The notes under the pieces were generated by a model that was not told the DNA's origin, made no database searches, and saw only the letters and a list, made by a program, of their open reading frames with translations. Shown piece after piece: positions 1 to 7,018 of a stretch of 11,897 nt of DNA. This stretch comes from Alphaproteobacteria bacterium (GTDB taxonomy: Bacteria; Pseudomonadota; Alphaproteobacteria; CACIAM-22H2). Location: the NCBI GenBank assembly GCA_016869415.1, contig VGEI01000075.1, positions 1 to 11,897 on the forward strand, in the 5' to 3' direction. The stretch's first letter is position 1. Every line of letters starts with the position of its first letter. A program made the position numbers and the translations under genes.

Positions 1-1166
1 ACGACCTTCGCCTCGCCGTCGAAGTTCTGTACGCCGGCGATCTTGATGTTGTTGTTCTGGCCCTTCTCGTCGAACTTGATGCCGTCGCTGATGGCCGCGT
101 TGTTCTTGATGTCGGTGGCGCGGATAGCGGTGGCCAGCGCCTGCGGGTTGGCCGAGCCGGCGCGCTTGTAGGCATCGGCGGCGATCAGCATGGCCTCGAA
201 GGTGAACACCGTGTTGGTGTCGACGACCTGGCCGGGGAACATCTTCTGATGCGCCTCGATCATCCGCTGGGCCAGCGCCTTTCGCGGGTCGTACCAGGGG
301 ACGGTCGAAAGCACGAAATTACCGTTCCTGCCGAGGGTCTTCATGTATGGGCCCTCGTAGTAGCCGGGACCCACGGCCACGATGCCCCACGGCTCCCAGC
401 GCTGCTTGACCATTTCGCGGGTCAGCAGGATGGCATCGTTGAGCCGGCTCACGCCCAGGAGCAGCTCGGCGCCGGTCGCCTTGGCCTTCGCCACCTCGAC
501 CGACAGGTCGCGGGCCTGCGGGTCGTAAGCGATGTAGTCGGCGATCTGGTAGGGCATGTTGTGGCGCGGGAAGAGCGCGTTGAAGGCGCCGCGGATCGCC
601 GTGCCGTAGGTGTCGTTGACGTGCAGCACCACGGCCTTGGCCGGTGCCCGGCCGGTGGCGGTGAAGAGCTGCTTCTGCACCTCGAAGGTGCCGTTGACGA
701 TGTCCGGGGCGCGGGGGAAGTTGCGTACCACGAACTTGTAGCCCTGCTCGGTGATCGGCGGTGCTGCAGCGATGTTGATGACCAGTGGGATGCCGCGCTG
801 CTCGGCGACCTGGGCGAGGGTGGTCGTCTGACCGGAGTCGAAGGCGCCGATCAGCAGCTGCGCGCCGGCGTTGATCAGGCGCTCGCCGGCGGCGCGGGCG
901 ATATCCGGATTCGATTCGGTATCGCCGAGCATGATCTCGATGCCGGGCAGGCCCATATCCTTGAGGACGGGCAGGGAGGCCTGGGCGCCACGGTTGCAGG
1001 CCTGGCCGATCTGGGCGAGGAAGCCGGAGGTGGGATGGACGATGCCGACCTTGAGCGGCGCGCCCTGGGCCAGCGCGCGCCGGACGGGTGCCGCGGTGGT
1101 CAGCGCAGTGGCAGACGCACCAGCCAGGAAGGTGCGGCGCGTGACGGGGAGACGGGGCTTCGGCAT
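1..1166 (-). CDS. ABC transporter substrate-binding protein, LivK-like (partial, C-terminus beyond window)
   Basis: Periplasmic type I solute-binding protein of the branched-chain amino acid (HAAT/LivK) family, which captures a small ligand and delivers it to a LivHMGF-type permease. The visible 388 residues begin with a twin-arginine signal peptide (R10-R11 in TRRTFLAG, hydrophobic stretch, Ala-x-Ala site at 31-33). The mature part starts with the typical strand KVGIVHPTSG (39-48). Family-like features follow: GDTESNP (81-87), an LLIGAFDSGQT segment (104-114) and VNDTYGT (183-189). The start at 1166 is supported by AGGAGA five bases upstream and by the signal peptide. A -10-like TATAAG lies at 1193-1198. 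No permease or ATPase gene is in view; they may lie beyond position 1. Ligands of this family range from amino acids to aromatic acids, amides and urea, so the substrate is unknown. The downstream end is missing only because the window stops. Confidence 0.9.
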   Translation of the reverse strand, partial: MPKPRLPVTRRTFLAGASATALTTAAPVRRALAQGAPLKVGIVHPTSGFLAQIGQACNRGAQASLPVLKDMGLPGIEIMLGDTESNPDIARAAGERLINAGAQLLIGAFDSGQTTTLAQVAEQRGIPLVINIAAAPPITEQGYKFVVRNFPRAPDIVNGTFEVQKQLFTATGRAPAKAVVLHVNDTYGTAIRGAFNALFPRHNMPYQIADYIAYDPQARDLSVEVAKAKATGAELLLGVSRLNDAILLTREMVKQRWEPWGIVAVGPGYYEGPYMKTLGRNGNFVLSTVPWYDPRKALAQRMIEAHQKMFPGQVVDTNTVFTFEAMLIAADAYKRAGSANPQALATAIRATDIKNNAAISDGIKFDEKGQNNNIKIAGVQNFDGEAKV

Positions 1167-1192
1167 CGATTTCTCCTGTTCAGGGGCGGCGA

Positions 1193-1198
1193 CTTATA
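1193..1198 (-). promoter_or_regulatory. Possible -10 element for the substrate-binding protein gene
   Basis: TATAAG on the minus strand matches TATAAT at five of six bases. It would place the transcript start about 20 nt upstream of the ATG at 1166, leaving room for the AGGAGA ribosome site. No convincing -35 hexamer lies 16-18 nt upstream, so this may be an activator-dependent promoter or chance. The rest of the 1167-1288 gap shows nothing else I can support; a short GGCGT/ACGCC inverted repeat lacks a T-tract. Confidence 0.3.
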
Positions 1199-1288
1199 GG
1201 GTCGACTTCGTTCGAGGGATTGTGAAGTCAGGCGCGTAGGGCGTCAACGCCGTGACGCGGATCTGCGGGGCAGTTGCATGAGTCCCGG

Positions 1289-2056
1289 TTAAACGCCGAC
1301 CTTGCCGGCCCGCTTCTCGAGGAAGGCGCGCAGCCGGTCCTGGGCTTCGTCGGTCCCTTGGACCAGGCCGGTGACCACAGACTCCATGAACAGGCCCTGG
1401 GCCATCGGCATGTCGGCGATGCGCGGCAGGGCGTTGAGCACGGCGTAGTTGGTCATCGGTGCGTTCTTGGCAATGCGCGCCGCCAGCTCAAGCGCCTTGT
1501 CCAATGCCTCGCCCTTGCCGACGAGATAGTGGGACAGGCCCAGCGTCTGGCCGGCGTCGGCGTCATAGGCCCGGCCGGTGAGCATCATCTCGGCCATGCG
1601 GCCGGCGCCGATGAGACGCGAGACACGTACCGAGGCGCCGCCACCGACGAAGATGCCGCGCTGACCCTCGGGCAGGGCATAGAAGCAGCTCGGCTCGGCC
1701 ACGCGCACATGGGTAGATGAGGCGAGCTCCAGCCCACCGCCGATCACGGCACCGTGCATGGCCGCGACGACCGGCAGGCCGCTGAGCTGTACGTGATGGA
1801 AGGCCTCGTGCCAGAGCTGCGAGTGACGCATGGTCTCGGGCGCGCTGCGGGTGGTGAGCTCGCTGAGGTCGAGTCCGGCGCAGAAATGCTCGCCAGCCCC
1901 GTGGATGACAACGACCTTCGCTTCTTTCGGCGGCGCGCGAAAAAAGTCGCGGATCGCCACGATCAACGGATCGTTGATGGCGTTGCGCTTCTCCGGCCGG
2001 TTGAGGCGCAAGACGGCGATGTCGCCACGCAGCTCCTGGACGAGTAGGCCGGTCAT
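1289..2056 (-). CDS. Enoyl-CoA hydratase/isomerase (crotonase) family protein
   Basis: A 255-residue crotonase-fold enzyme, normal family length, expected to act on an acyl-CoA thioester in the cytoplasm. Oxyanion-hole segments are visible as FCAGLDL (58-64) and the IGGGLELA segment (105-112). Both catalytic glutamates of true hydratases are at the expected places: E110 (GGLELA) and E130 (ALPEGQ), matching Glu144 and Glu164 of rat mitochondrial hydratase. Hydratase chemistry is therefore more likely than a non-hydratase crotonase, though the CoA substrate is unknown. The reading frame stays open to 2329, but that part lies inside the upstream DapA-like gene and is Arg/Ser/Pro-rich like a shadow. 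The ATG at 2056 is chosen because MTGLLVQELRGDIAVLRLNRP is the usual family start. It begins 19 nt after the DapA-like stop, so the two are probably cotranscribed. The only SD-like sequence, GAGGCG, is 15 nt upstream and sits in a small inverted repeat over the upstream stop codon, suggesting translational coupling. Confidence 0.9.
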   Translation of the reverse strand: MTGLLVQELRGDIAVLRLNRPEKRNAINDPLIVAIRDFFRAPPKEAKVVVIHGAGEHFCAGLDLSELTTRSAPETMRHSQLWHEAFHHVQLSGLPVVAAMHGAVIGGGLELASSTHVRVAEPSCFYALPEGQRGIFVGGGASVRVSRLIGAGRMAEMMLTGRAYDADAGQTLGLSHYLVGKGEALDKALELAARIAKNAPMTNYAVLNALPRIADMPMAQGLFMESVVTGLVQGTDEAQDRLRAFLEKRAGKVGV

Positions 2057-2075
2057 GGAAGGCGAAATCGCCGCC

Positions 2076-3041
2076 TCAGGAGGCGCGGCGCAGGCTCGGT
2101 GGCAGGGCCAGCTGCGACAGCTTGCGATCCAGCCTTTCGAGCAGATGCCCGAGATCCTTGTGGTCGTCGGCGTCGAGCGCAGCGCCCGGCGTGCGCAGCT
2201 TGGCCGAGGCGATGATGCCGCGGCGGCGCAGGATCTCCTTGCGGATGGCGAGGCCGATGCCCGGCTGGTTCTCGTAGCGCACCAGCGGCAGGAAGGCGTC
2301 GTAGAGATCGTTGGCGCCCTCGACGTCACCGGCAGCGAACTTCTTGCACACGCTGACCAGCATCTCCGGATAAGCGACGCCGGTCATGGCGCCGTCGGCG
2401 CCGCGCGCCAGCTCCTGCGGCAGGAACATTGCGCTGTTGCCGACCAGGATACTGATGCGCCGGTGCTCGCCCTTGGCCTCGGCCTCACGTACCTTGGTGA
2501 TCTTGCGCAAGCCCGGCACATCCTCGGCCTTGAGCATCTTGATGCTCGGGAACTTGGCGATCATGCGGTTGATCAGCGGCGCCGACATATAGACGGCGGT
2601 GAGCTGCGGATAGTCCTGCAAGCAGATCGGCACCTGCTCTCCGAGCTCCTTGATCAGTCCGCCGAAGTAGTTCTCGATCTGCTCATCAGTCTTGAGGCCA
2701 GCGTTGGGCGAGATCATGACGCCCGCAGCACCCAGGTCCATGACCGTGTCGGTCAGGTGCTTGAGGTTCTGATTGCCGGCACTCGACACGCCGACGACGA
2801 TCTGCACCTTGCCGCCGACGCGCTTGAGCACGTGTTTGACGAACGCGGTCGACTCCTCGGCCGCGAGCTTGGGCGCCTCGCCCAGCACACCGAGGATGGT
2901 GATGCCGTCCACACCGCTGTCGAGATAGAAATCGACCAGCTTGTCGGTGCTGGCGAAATCGATCGCGCCGGTGTCGGTAAAGGGCGTTGCCGAGATGATG
3001 TAGACACCCTTGGCGGATTCATCGAGCAGGCGGCCGGCCAT
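2076..3041 (-). CDS. DapA/N-acetylneuraminate lyase family aldolase (dihydrodipicolinate synthase-like)
   Basis: A 321-residue class I TIM-barrel lyase of the DapA/NanA superfamily, which forms a Schiff base between a lysine and a 2-oxoacid. K171 in MLKAED aligns with the Schiff-base lysine (IKEATG in DapA), Y144 in LQDYP with the catalytic tyrosine, and GVLGE (51-55) with the substrate-carboxylate loop. That loop usually reads GTTGE or GSTGE; here both central polar residues are Val-Leu, so true dihydrodipicolinate synthase activity is unlikely. A catabolic aldolase, dehydratase or hydratase-aldolase is more plausible. The protein is about 25-30 residues longer than DapA, with a charged C-terminal extension. 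The start at 3041 has GGAGAAA at a suitable distance. It is the first gene of a unit with the crotonase gene and is divergent from the dienelactone hydrolase-like gene. A weak TACAAA -10-like hexamer lies at 3069-3074. Family call is firm; reaction unknown. Confidence 0.88.
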   Translation of the reverse strand: MAGRLLDESAKGVYIISATPFTDTGAIDFASTDKLVDFYLDSGVDGITILGVLGEAPKLAAEESTAFVKHVLKRVGGKVQIVVGVSSAGNQNLKHLTDTVMDLGAAGVMISPNAGLKTDEQIENYFGGLIKELGEQVPICLQDYPQLTAVYMSAPLINRMIAKFPSIKMLKAEDVPGLRKITKVREAEAKGEHRRISILVGNSAMFLPQELARGADGAMTGVAYPEMLVSVCKKFAAGDVEGANDLYDAFLPLVRYENQPGIGLAIRKEILRRRGIIASAKLRTPGAALDADDHKDLGHLLERLDRKLSQLALPPSLRRAS

Positions 3042-3118
3042 GTGCGTTTCTCCGGTAAAGTTGCTGTCTTTGTAGCTTCTGGGGCGGGGCGGCGCTAGAG
3101 CCTAGGGGGCGCCCGCGG

Positions 3119-3124
3119 TATAAT
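3119..3124 (+). promoter_or_regulatory. -10 promoter element of the dienelactone hydrolase-like gene
   Basis: A perfect TATAAT in an otherwise GC-rich 111-bp divergent intergenic region (3042-3152). It is 28 nt upstream of the ATG at 3153, which predicts a leader of about 22 nt. The hexamer 17 nt upstream (TAGAGC) is a poor -35, so strength or activator need is unclear. Confidence 0.45.
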
Positions 3125-3134
3125 CGCGAACGTT

Positions 3135-3152
3135 GATTTCAGGGAGGAAATC
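3135..3152 (+). promoter_or_regulatory. Ribosome-binding site within a small hairpin abutting the start codon
   Basis: GATTTC (3135-3140) and GAAATC (3147-3152) are perfect complements separated by AGGGAG. The strong Shine-Dalgarno AGGGAGG therefore sits in the loop and first stem base, and the stem ends directly at the ATG. The Shine-Dalgarno clearly fixes the start. Whether the weak 6-bp stem matters for translation is inference. Confidence 0.5.
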
Positions 3153-4025
3153 ATGGACCCGCGCATCATCCGTCTCTATGACGAATACACCCACGCACCG
3201 CTCGACCGGCGGGTGTTTCTCGAGCGTCTGACCGTGCTGGCCGGTGGCACGGCGGCAGCGACGGCGCTGTTGCCGGTGCTGGAGAACAACTACGCCCAGG
3301 CGGCGATCGTCGACCCGGCCGACAGCCGGCTCAACATCAGCACCGTCACCTACAAGGGCCATACCGGCGACATCAAAGCCTACCTCGCGACGCCCAAGGC
3401 CGGGCCGGCGCGCCGGCCGGGCGTCATCGTCATCCACGAGAACCGCGGTCTCAATCCGCATATCGAGGACGTGACCCGGCGCGTGGCCATCGAGGGCTTC
3501 ACGGCGCTCGGCCTCGACCTGCTCTCGCCGCTGGGCGGTACGCCCAAGGACGAAGACCAGGCGCGCGAGATGATCGGCAAGAAAGACCGCATGGACGCGG
3601 CGCGCAACGCACAGGCGGCCATCGCGTATCTCAAGAGCCGGCCCGACGCGACCGGCCCGGTCGGCGTCACCGGCTTCTGCTGGGGCGGCGGCATGAGCAA
3701 CCTGCTGGCCACCATAGCGCCGGACCTCGCGGCGGCGGCGCCGTATTACGGGCTGGTGGCGCCGACGGCCGAGGTGCCGAAGATCAAGGCCCGGCTACAG
3801 CTGCATTACGCCGGCAACGACCCACGCATCAACGAGGGCTTGCCCGGCTACGAGGCGGCGCTCAAGGCGGCCGGCGTGCAATACGAGCTCTTCGTCTACC
3901 AGGGCGCCGAGCACGCCTTCAACAACGACACCAACGCCGCGCGCTATCACAAGCCGACGGCCGACCTCGCCTGGTCGCGCACCATTGCCTTCTTCAAGCA
4001 GACGCTGGCGGTGGGGCCGGCGTAA
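3153..4025 (+). CDS. Dienelactone hydrolase family protein with twin-arginine signal
   Basis: A 290-residue alpha/beta hydrolase of the dienelactone hydrolase family. The nucleophile is C176 in GFCWGGG (family G-x-C-x-G-G). D223 (GNDPRIN) and H254 (EHAFNN) complete the triad, and E96 in HENRGL matches the glutamate that controls the resting cysteine in ClcD-type enzymes. The N-terminus carries a twin-arginine segment, R19-R20 in DRRVFLERL, followed by a hydrophobic, Ala-rich stretch (28-41). This suggests Tat export or membrane anchoring, as in the YghX-like exported branch of the family. It is therefore less likely to be the cytoplasmic chloroaromatic-pathway enzyme; the natural ester or lactone substrate is unknown. 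It is the only plus-strand gene in the window, with its own TATAAT and a strong Shine-Dalgarno, and is monocistronic because it converges on the amidohydrolase gene with a hairpin between them. Confidence 0.9.
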   Translation: MDPRIIRLYDEYTHAPLDRRVFLERLTVLAGGTAAATALLPVLENNYAQAAIVDPADSRLNISTVTYKGHTGDIKAYLATPKAGPARRPGVIVIHENRGLNPHIEDVTRRVAIEGFTALGLDLLSPLGGTPKDEDQAREMIGKKDRMDAARNAQAAIAYLKSRPDATGPVGVTGFCWGGGMSNLLATIAPDLAAAAPYYGLVAPTAEVPKIKARLQLHYAGNDPRINEGLPGYEAALKAAGVQYELFVYQGAEHAFNNDTNAARYHKPTADLAWSRTIAFFKQTLAVGPA

Positions 4026-4035
4026 AGCAGAAACC

Positions 4036-4068
4036 GGGCGTCACCCTGGTAACCCCAGGGTGACGCCC
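4036..4068. terminator. Bidirectional hairpin between convergent genes
   Basis: Perfect inverted repeat with 14-bp arms: GGGCGTCACCCTGG (4036-4049), loop TAACC, CCAGGGTGACGCCC (4055-4068). It fills the 51-bp gap between the convergent stop codons at 4025 and 4077. On the minus strand the stem is followed by GGTTTCTGCTTTA, a moderately T-rich run, so it should terminate the amidohydrolase transcript best. On the plus strand no T-tract follows. Confidence 0.8.
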
Positions 4069-4076
4069 CCGTCGTA

Positions 4077-5099
4077 TTAGAACTTCGGCACTTTCGGGCC
4101 GTTCTTCACCAGGCGGCGGATGTTCTCCTCGTAGATCTTCCGGCGGTCGGCCTCGGGGATCTTGAGGTTGTTGATCGCCTTGATGATCTCGCGGATGAAG
4201 AGCGGCCCGCCTTCGGGGTCGAAGGGGCAGTCGGCGCCGAATACCACCTGGTCGATGCCGAAGAAGTTGAGGCCGCATTCGATGCCGGCCTGCGACCCCG
4301 AGAGCGAGGTGTCGCCGATGAACTTCTTGAAATGGTCGAGCGGCCGGCCGAGCTCCTTGAGCAACGGGCCGTAATTCTCGTCCGCCGTGCGCGTGCCGAG
4401 CTGGTCCCAGCCATAGCCCACGCGGCCCTCGAAATAGGGCGCCATGGCGCCGAGATGGTGGGTGATGATCTTGAGCTTGGGCAGCCTGATGAAGAACTTG
4501 GAGAAGACCATGCGCGACATGGCGGCGCTGGTCTCGTAGGGCCAGCCGAAGGTCCACCAGATCTCGTATTTCGACTTCTTCTCCGTGGCGTAGTCGGCGA
4601 AGCCCGCACCGCGTGTCGGGTGCAGCCAGATCGGCAGGTCGTATTCGGCCATCTTCTCGAAGATCGGCCAGAACTCGGGCTCGTCGAGCGGCCGGCCGTT
4701 GACGTTGGTGAAGATCTGGATGCCGATGGCGCCCATGTCCTCGATGGTGCGCCTCATCTCCTTGAGCGCCTCAGGGACGTTGTTCATACCGATCGAGGCG
4801 ACGAAGGCGGGGAAGCGGTCAGGGCGCTGCTTGACGATGGCAGCCATGCCGTCATTGGCCAGGCGCGCCAGGGCCGGGCTCTGGTCGGGCTTGGCCACAG
4901 TCTCGATGGCGGGGAGCGAGAGGGTGAGGATCTGCTGATAGTCCTGGCCGAATTCCTCCATCATCTTCAGGCGCGCATCGAGGTCGTAGAGTACGGGAAT
5001 ATGCAGCCAGCGCTTGATGGCGCCCTTGTCGGGCGCGATCTCGACCATCTTGTCGAAATAGGAGCGCGGAAAAATGTGGCTGAAGGCGTCGATTTTCAT
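4077..5099 (-). CDS. Amidohydrolase 2 (ACMSD-like) family protein
   Basis: A 340-residue TIM-barrel protein of the amidohydrolase-related family containing aminocarboxymuconate-semialdehyde decarboxylase, gamma-resorcylate decarboxylase and related non-oxidative decarboxylases and hydrolases. Visible landmarks are H8 in DAFSHIFP, H160 in IWLHPTRG, H214/H215 in ITHHLGAM and D290 in FGADCPFDPEGG, which correspond to metal and catalytic positions of the family. The first histidine of the usual N-terminal H-x-H is replaced by phenylalanine (F6), so metal binding must differ from that of ACMSD. The start at 5099 is supported by the canonical MKIDAFSH beginning; only a weak GGGGGAT lies upstream. 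The gene follows the acyltransferase gene by 118 bp on the same strand and ends at a strong hairpin. A decarboxylase or hydrolase of an aromatic-ring or ring-cleavage product is the best guess; the substrate is unknown. Confidence 0.87.
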   Translation of the reverse strand: MKIDAFSHIFPRSYFDKMVEIAPDKGAIKRWLHIPVLYDLDARLKMMEEFGQDYQQILTLSLPAIETVAKPDQSPALARLANDGMAAIVKQRPDRFPAFVASIGMNNVPEALKEMRRTIEDMGAIGIQIFTNVNGRPLDEPEFWPIFEKMAEYDLPIWLHPTRGAGFADYATEKKSKYEIWWTFGWPYETSAAMSRMVFSKFFIRLPKLKIITHHLGAMAPYFEGRVGYGWDQLGTRTADENYGPLLKELGRPLDHFKKFIGDTSLSGSQAGIECGLNFFGIDQVVFGADCPFDPEGGPLFIREIIKAINNLKIPEADRRKIYEENIRRLVKNGPKVPKF

Positions 5100-5217
5100 A
5101 GATCCCCCGAAGGCGTGCCGGCGAAGCGGCGAGGCTGGCCATGCCCTAGCAGCAAGTCAAGCGTGCTTGCCGTGGAACGCCGTCTCGACATCGGGACTTT
5201 GGCTGATGTAGGCCGCG

Positions 5218-6099
5218 TCAGGCCGCCTTGGGCCAGCGGCGGTGAAGCCATAGCCAGGCCTCGGGCTGGGAGCGGATCCAGCCTTCCAGCACGCGGTTGA
5301 TGCGGAGCGTGAACGCCGCGGCATCCGCATTGCGGTCGCCGGTGTCGTGCCAGTCGAGTGGGGCTTCGCAGACGACGCGGAACCGCGCCGGCCCGAGCCG
5401 CACCACGTGAATCGGCAGGACCGGGCAGCGGAATCGGGCCGCGAGATGGGCGAGTGCCGGCGCCGTCATGGCGTCGCGGCCGAAGAAAGCCACAGGAATC
5501 CCGTCGTTCATCTTCTGGTCGATCATCATGCCGAGCACGCCGCCACGCCTGAGATGCGCCATGGCCTCCCGAGCTCCCGTCGAGCCCTTGGCGAACATCG
5601 CCACGTCGCCTCTGCGTGCCTCGCGTCGCAGATCCTGGATAATGGCGTCGGCCAGGGGGTTCGATGCCGCACGGTAGATGCCGGCCATCGCCACGCCGAA
5701 CTCGGCAGCGGCGGGACCGATCAGCTCCCAGTTGGCAATGTGCGCGGAGAAGAAAATCGCCGGGCCGCCTTTCTCGCGAAGCGCCTGCAGATGCTCTCCA
5801 CCCTCCAGCTCCCAGCCTGGCCCTTCGTCGGTACGGCGCAGGCTCGCCAGATGCGGAAGCTCGGCAGCCGTCCGGCCTAGGTTGTCCCAGACTCCGCGCA
5901 CGATCTCGGCACGCTCCGCTTCGGCCAGATGCGGCATGGCCATCTGCAGGTTCGCGTCGGCGACCCGCGATGGCTTGAGGAACGGCCCTATCGTGCGCAG
6001 CACCCGGCCGCCGGCATTGGAGGCGGAGACCGGTCCGAGCGTCCGGGCCAGCCAGACCCCGAGCCGGAGTGCGAGAGCCTGCAGCTGGTGAACAATCAT
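5218..6099 (-). CDS. Lysophospholipid/lipid A acyltransferase (LpxL/HtrB family)
   Basis: A 293-residue inner-membrane acyltransferase of the LpxL/HtrB/LpxM family, which transfers a fatty acyl chain from acyl-ACP to lipid A precursors or related lipids. The H-x4-E/D catalytic motif is H120-IANW-E125 after a hydrophobic strand (AIFFSAH). D194 in MMIDQKMNDG and the following VAFFGRDAMTAPALAHLAAR segment match the second conserved block. The C-terminal WLWLHRRWP is the usual family ending. An N-terminal hydrophobic helix (about 5-22) fits a single membrane anchor. The ATG at 6099 gives the expected length, but no clear Shine-Dalgarno is seen. It is not obviously linked in function to its catabolic neighbours. 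Assignment to LpxL itself is not certain, since alphaproteobacteria have several paralogues, including ones for ornithine or other lipids. Confidence 0.88.
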   Translation of the reverse strand: MIVHQLQALALRLGVWLARTLGPVSASNAGGRVLRTIGPFLKPSRVADANLQMAMPHLAEAERAEIVRGVWDNLGRTAAELPHLASLRRTDEGPGWELEGGEHLQALREKGGPAIFFSAHIANWELIGPAAAEFGVAMAGIYRAASNPLADAIIQDLRREARRGDVAMFAKGSTGAREAMAHLRRGGVLGMMIDQKMNDGIPVAFFGRDAMTAPALAHLAARFRCPVLPIHVVRLGPARFRVVCEAPLDWHDTGDRNADAAAFTLRINRVLEGWIRSQPEAWLWLHRRWPKAA

Positions 6100-6124
6100 G
6101 AGTGAAGCGTGCCGTTCCGAATCG

Positions 6125-6137
6125 TCGCCCAGGGCGA
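6125..6137. repeat. Small inverted repeat between operon end and acyltransferase gene
   Basis: TCGCCC and GGGCGA flank a single A, followed by GCGTAGCG. The same GCGTAGCG-type loop sequence occurs in the larger intergenic repeat around 8195-8355, so this may be a degenerate fragment of the same repeat family. It lacks a T-tract and is weak as a terminator. The rest of 6100-6187 shows nothing else I can support. Confidence 0.3.
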
Positions 6138-6187
6138 GCGTAGCGTGTCCGAAGGCCGTACGGGTAACACCTGTTCAGGAAAGCGGG

Positions 6188-7018
6188 CTAGACGACGCTC
6201 TGGTGGCGGGCGATGACGGTGCGCAGCACTTCGTCGCCATCCTTCCTCCACCAGTTGCTGGCAGAGAAGATCTCGACCTCGATCTGGTCGGCGAAGCCGG
6301 CGGCCTCGACCCAGCCGCGGATCTTCGGGATGTCGATGACGCCATCACCCATCATGCCGCGGTCGAGCAGCAGGTCACTGGTGGAGACCAGCCAGTCGCA
6401 GACATGGAAGGCGAGCACGCGTTTGCCGGCGCGCCTGATCTGCGCCTCCAGCTCCGGGTCCCACCAGACGTGATAGATGTCGACCGCAACACCCACGCCA
6501 TCGCCCAGCGCGTCGCAGATGTCGATGGCCTGGCGCAGCGTGTTCACGCAGGCGCGGTCGGCGGCGTACATCGGATGCAGCGGTTCGATGGCCAGCGGCA
6601 TGTTGTTGGCCCGAGCATAGGGCAGGAGAGCGGCAATGCCGTCCTGCACCTGCTTGCGCGCATCGGCGATGTCCTTCGAGCCGGAGGGCAAGCCGCCGAC
6701 CACCAGCACAAGGCATTTCGCGCCCAGCGCCACAGCCTCGTCGACGCAAGCGCGATTCTCCGCGACGGCCTTCTGCCGGGCGGCGGCGTCGGCAGCCGGG
6801 AACATGCCGCCGCGGCACAGGCCAGAAACCTGCAGGCCGTGGCTGCGGATGAGCTTCGCCGCCTTCTCCACGCCGCATTCGTGCAGCTTGTCGCGCCACG
6901 GCGCGATACCGCCGATGCCGTGGCGCGCGCACCCCTCGATCACCTGCTCCAGCGACCATTGCTTGACGGTCGCCGTGTTGATGGAGAGGAGAGCCTTGTC
7001 CTTCGACAGGTCGCGCAT
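6188..7018 (-). CDS. Sugar phosphate isomerase/epimerase family TIM-barrel enzyme (second copy, last gene of operon)
   Basis: A 276-residue xylose-isomerase-like TIM barrel (AP endonuclease 2 superfamily). Candidate divalent-metal ligands are in the family order: E145 (LAIEPLHP), D180 (VAVDIYHVWWD), H205 (AFHVCDW) and E249 (VEVEIFSASNWW). H183 in the D-x-x-H motif is also typical. Members are ketose 3-epimerases, inosose dehydratase/isomerase-like enzymes (IolE, IolI), hydroxypyruvate isomerases and 3-keto-glycoside epimerases or lyases. The start ATG shares its A with the TGA of the DUF993 gene (TGATG), and there is no separate Shine-Dalgarno, so translation is probably coupled. It differs clearly from the other epimerase-fold protein at 10979-11809, so it likely handles a different step. 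It is probably the last gene of the operon; the 88-bp region after it has only a short TCGCCC/GGGCGA inverted repeat. Exact reaction unknown. Confidence 0.85.
   Translation of the reverse strand: MRDLSKDKALLSINTATVKQWSLEQVIEGCARHGIGGIAPWRDKLHECGVEKAAKLIRSHGLQVSGLCRGGMFPAADAAARQKAVAENRACVDEAVALGAKCLVLVVGGLPSGSKDIADARKQVQDGIAALLPYARANNMPLAIEPLHPMYAADRACVNTLRQAIDICDALGDGVGVAVDIYHVWWDPELEAQIRRAGKRVLAFHVCDWLVSTSDLLLDRGMMGDGVIDIPKIRGWVEAAGFADQIEVEIFSASNWWRKDGDEVLRTVIARHQSVV

Noticed and set aside
249..1199. Long plus-strand open frame opposite the substrate-binding protein gene
   Set aside because: Antisense shadow in GC-rich DNA: His/Gly/Arg/Asp-rich, no recognisable domain, while the minus strand has a signal peptide, ribosome site and family motifs.
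1167..1288. GGCGT/ACGCC inverted repeat as a terminator for the crotonase gene
   Set aside because: Stem is only 5 bp with a 2-nt loop and no T-rich run follows.
2057..2329. N-terminal extension of the crotonase frame
   Set aside because: This part is an out-of-frame reading of the DapA-like gene, rich in Ser/Arg/Ala; the crotonase family begins at the ATG at 2056.
1830..3098. 422-codon plus-strand open frame opposite the crotonase and DapA-like genes
   Set aside because: It spans the junction of two well-supported minus-strand genes and has shadow composition; the minus-strand proteins have intact catalytic residues.
5100..5217. TTGACT as a -35 for the amidohydrolase gene
   Set aside because: A -35-like hexamer is present but no acceptable -10 lies 16-18 nt downstream; the gene may be read from the acyltransferase promoter.
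4332..5300. 322-codon plus-strand open frame opposite the amidohydrolase gene
   Set aside because: Antisense shadow with no motif; the amidohydrolase on the other strand is full length with family residues.
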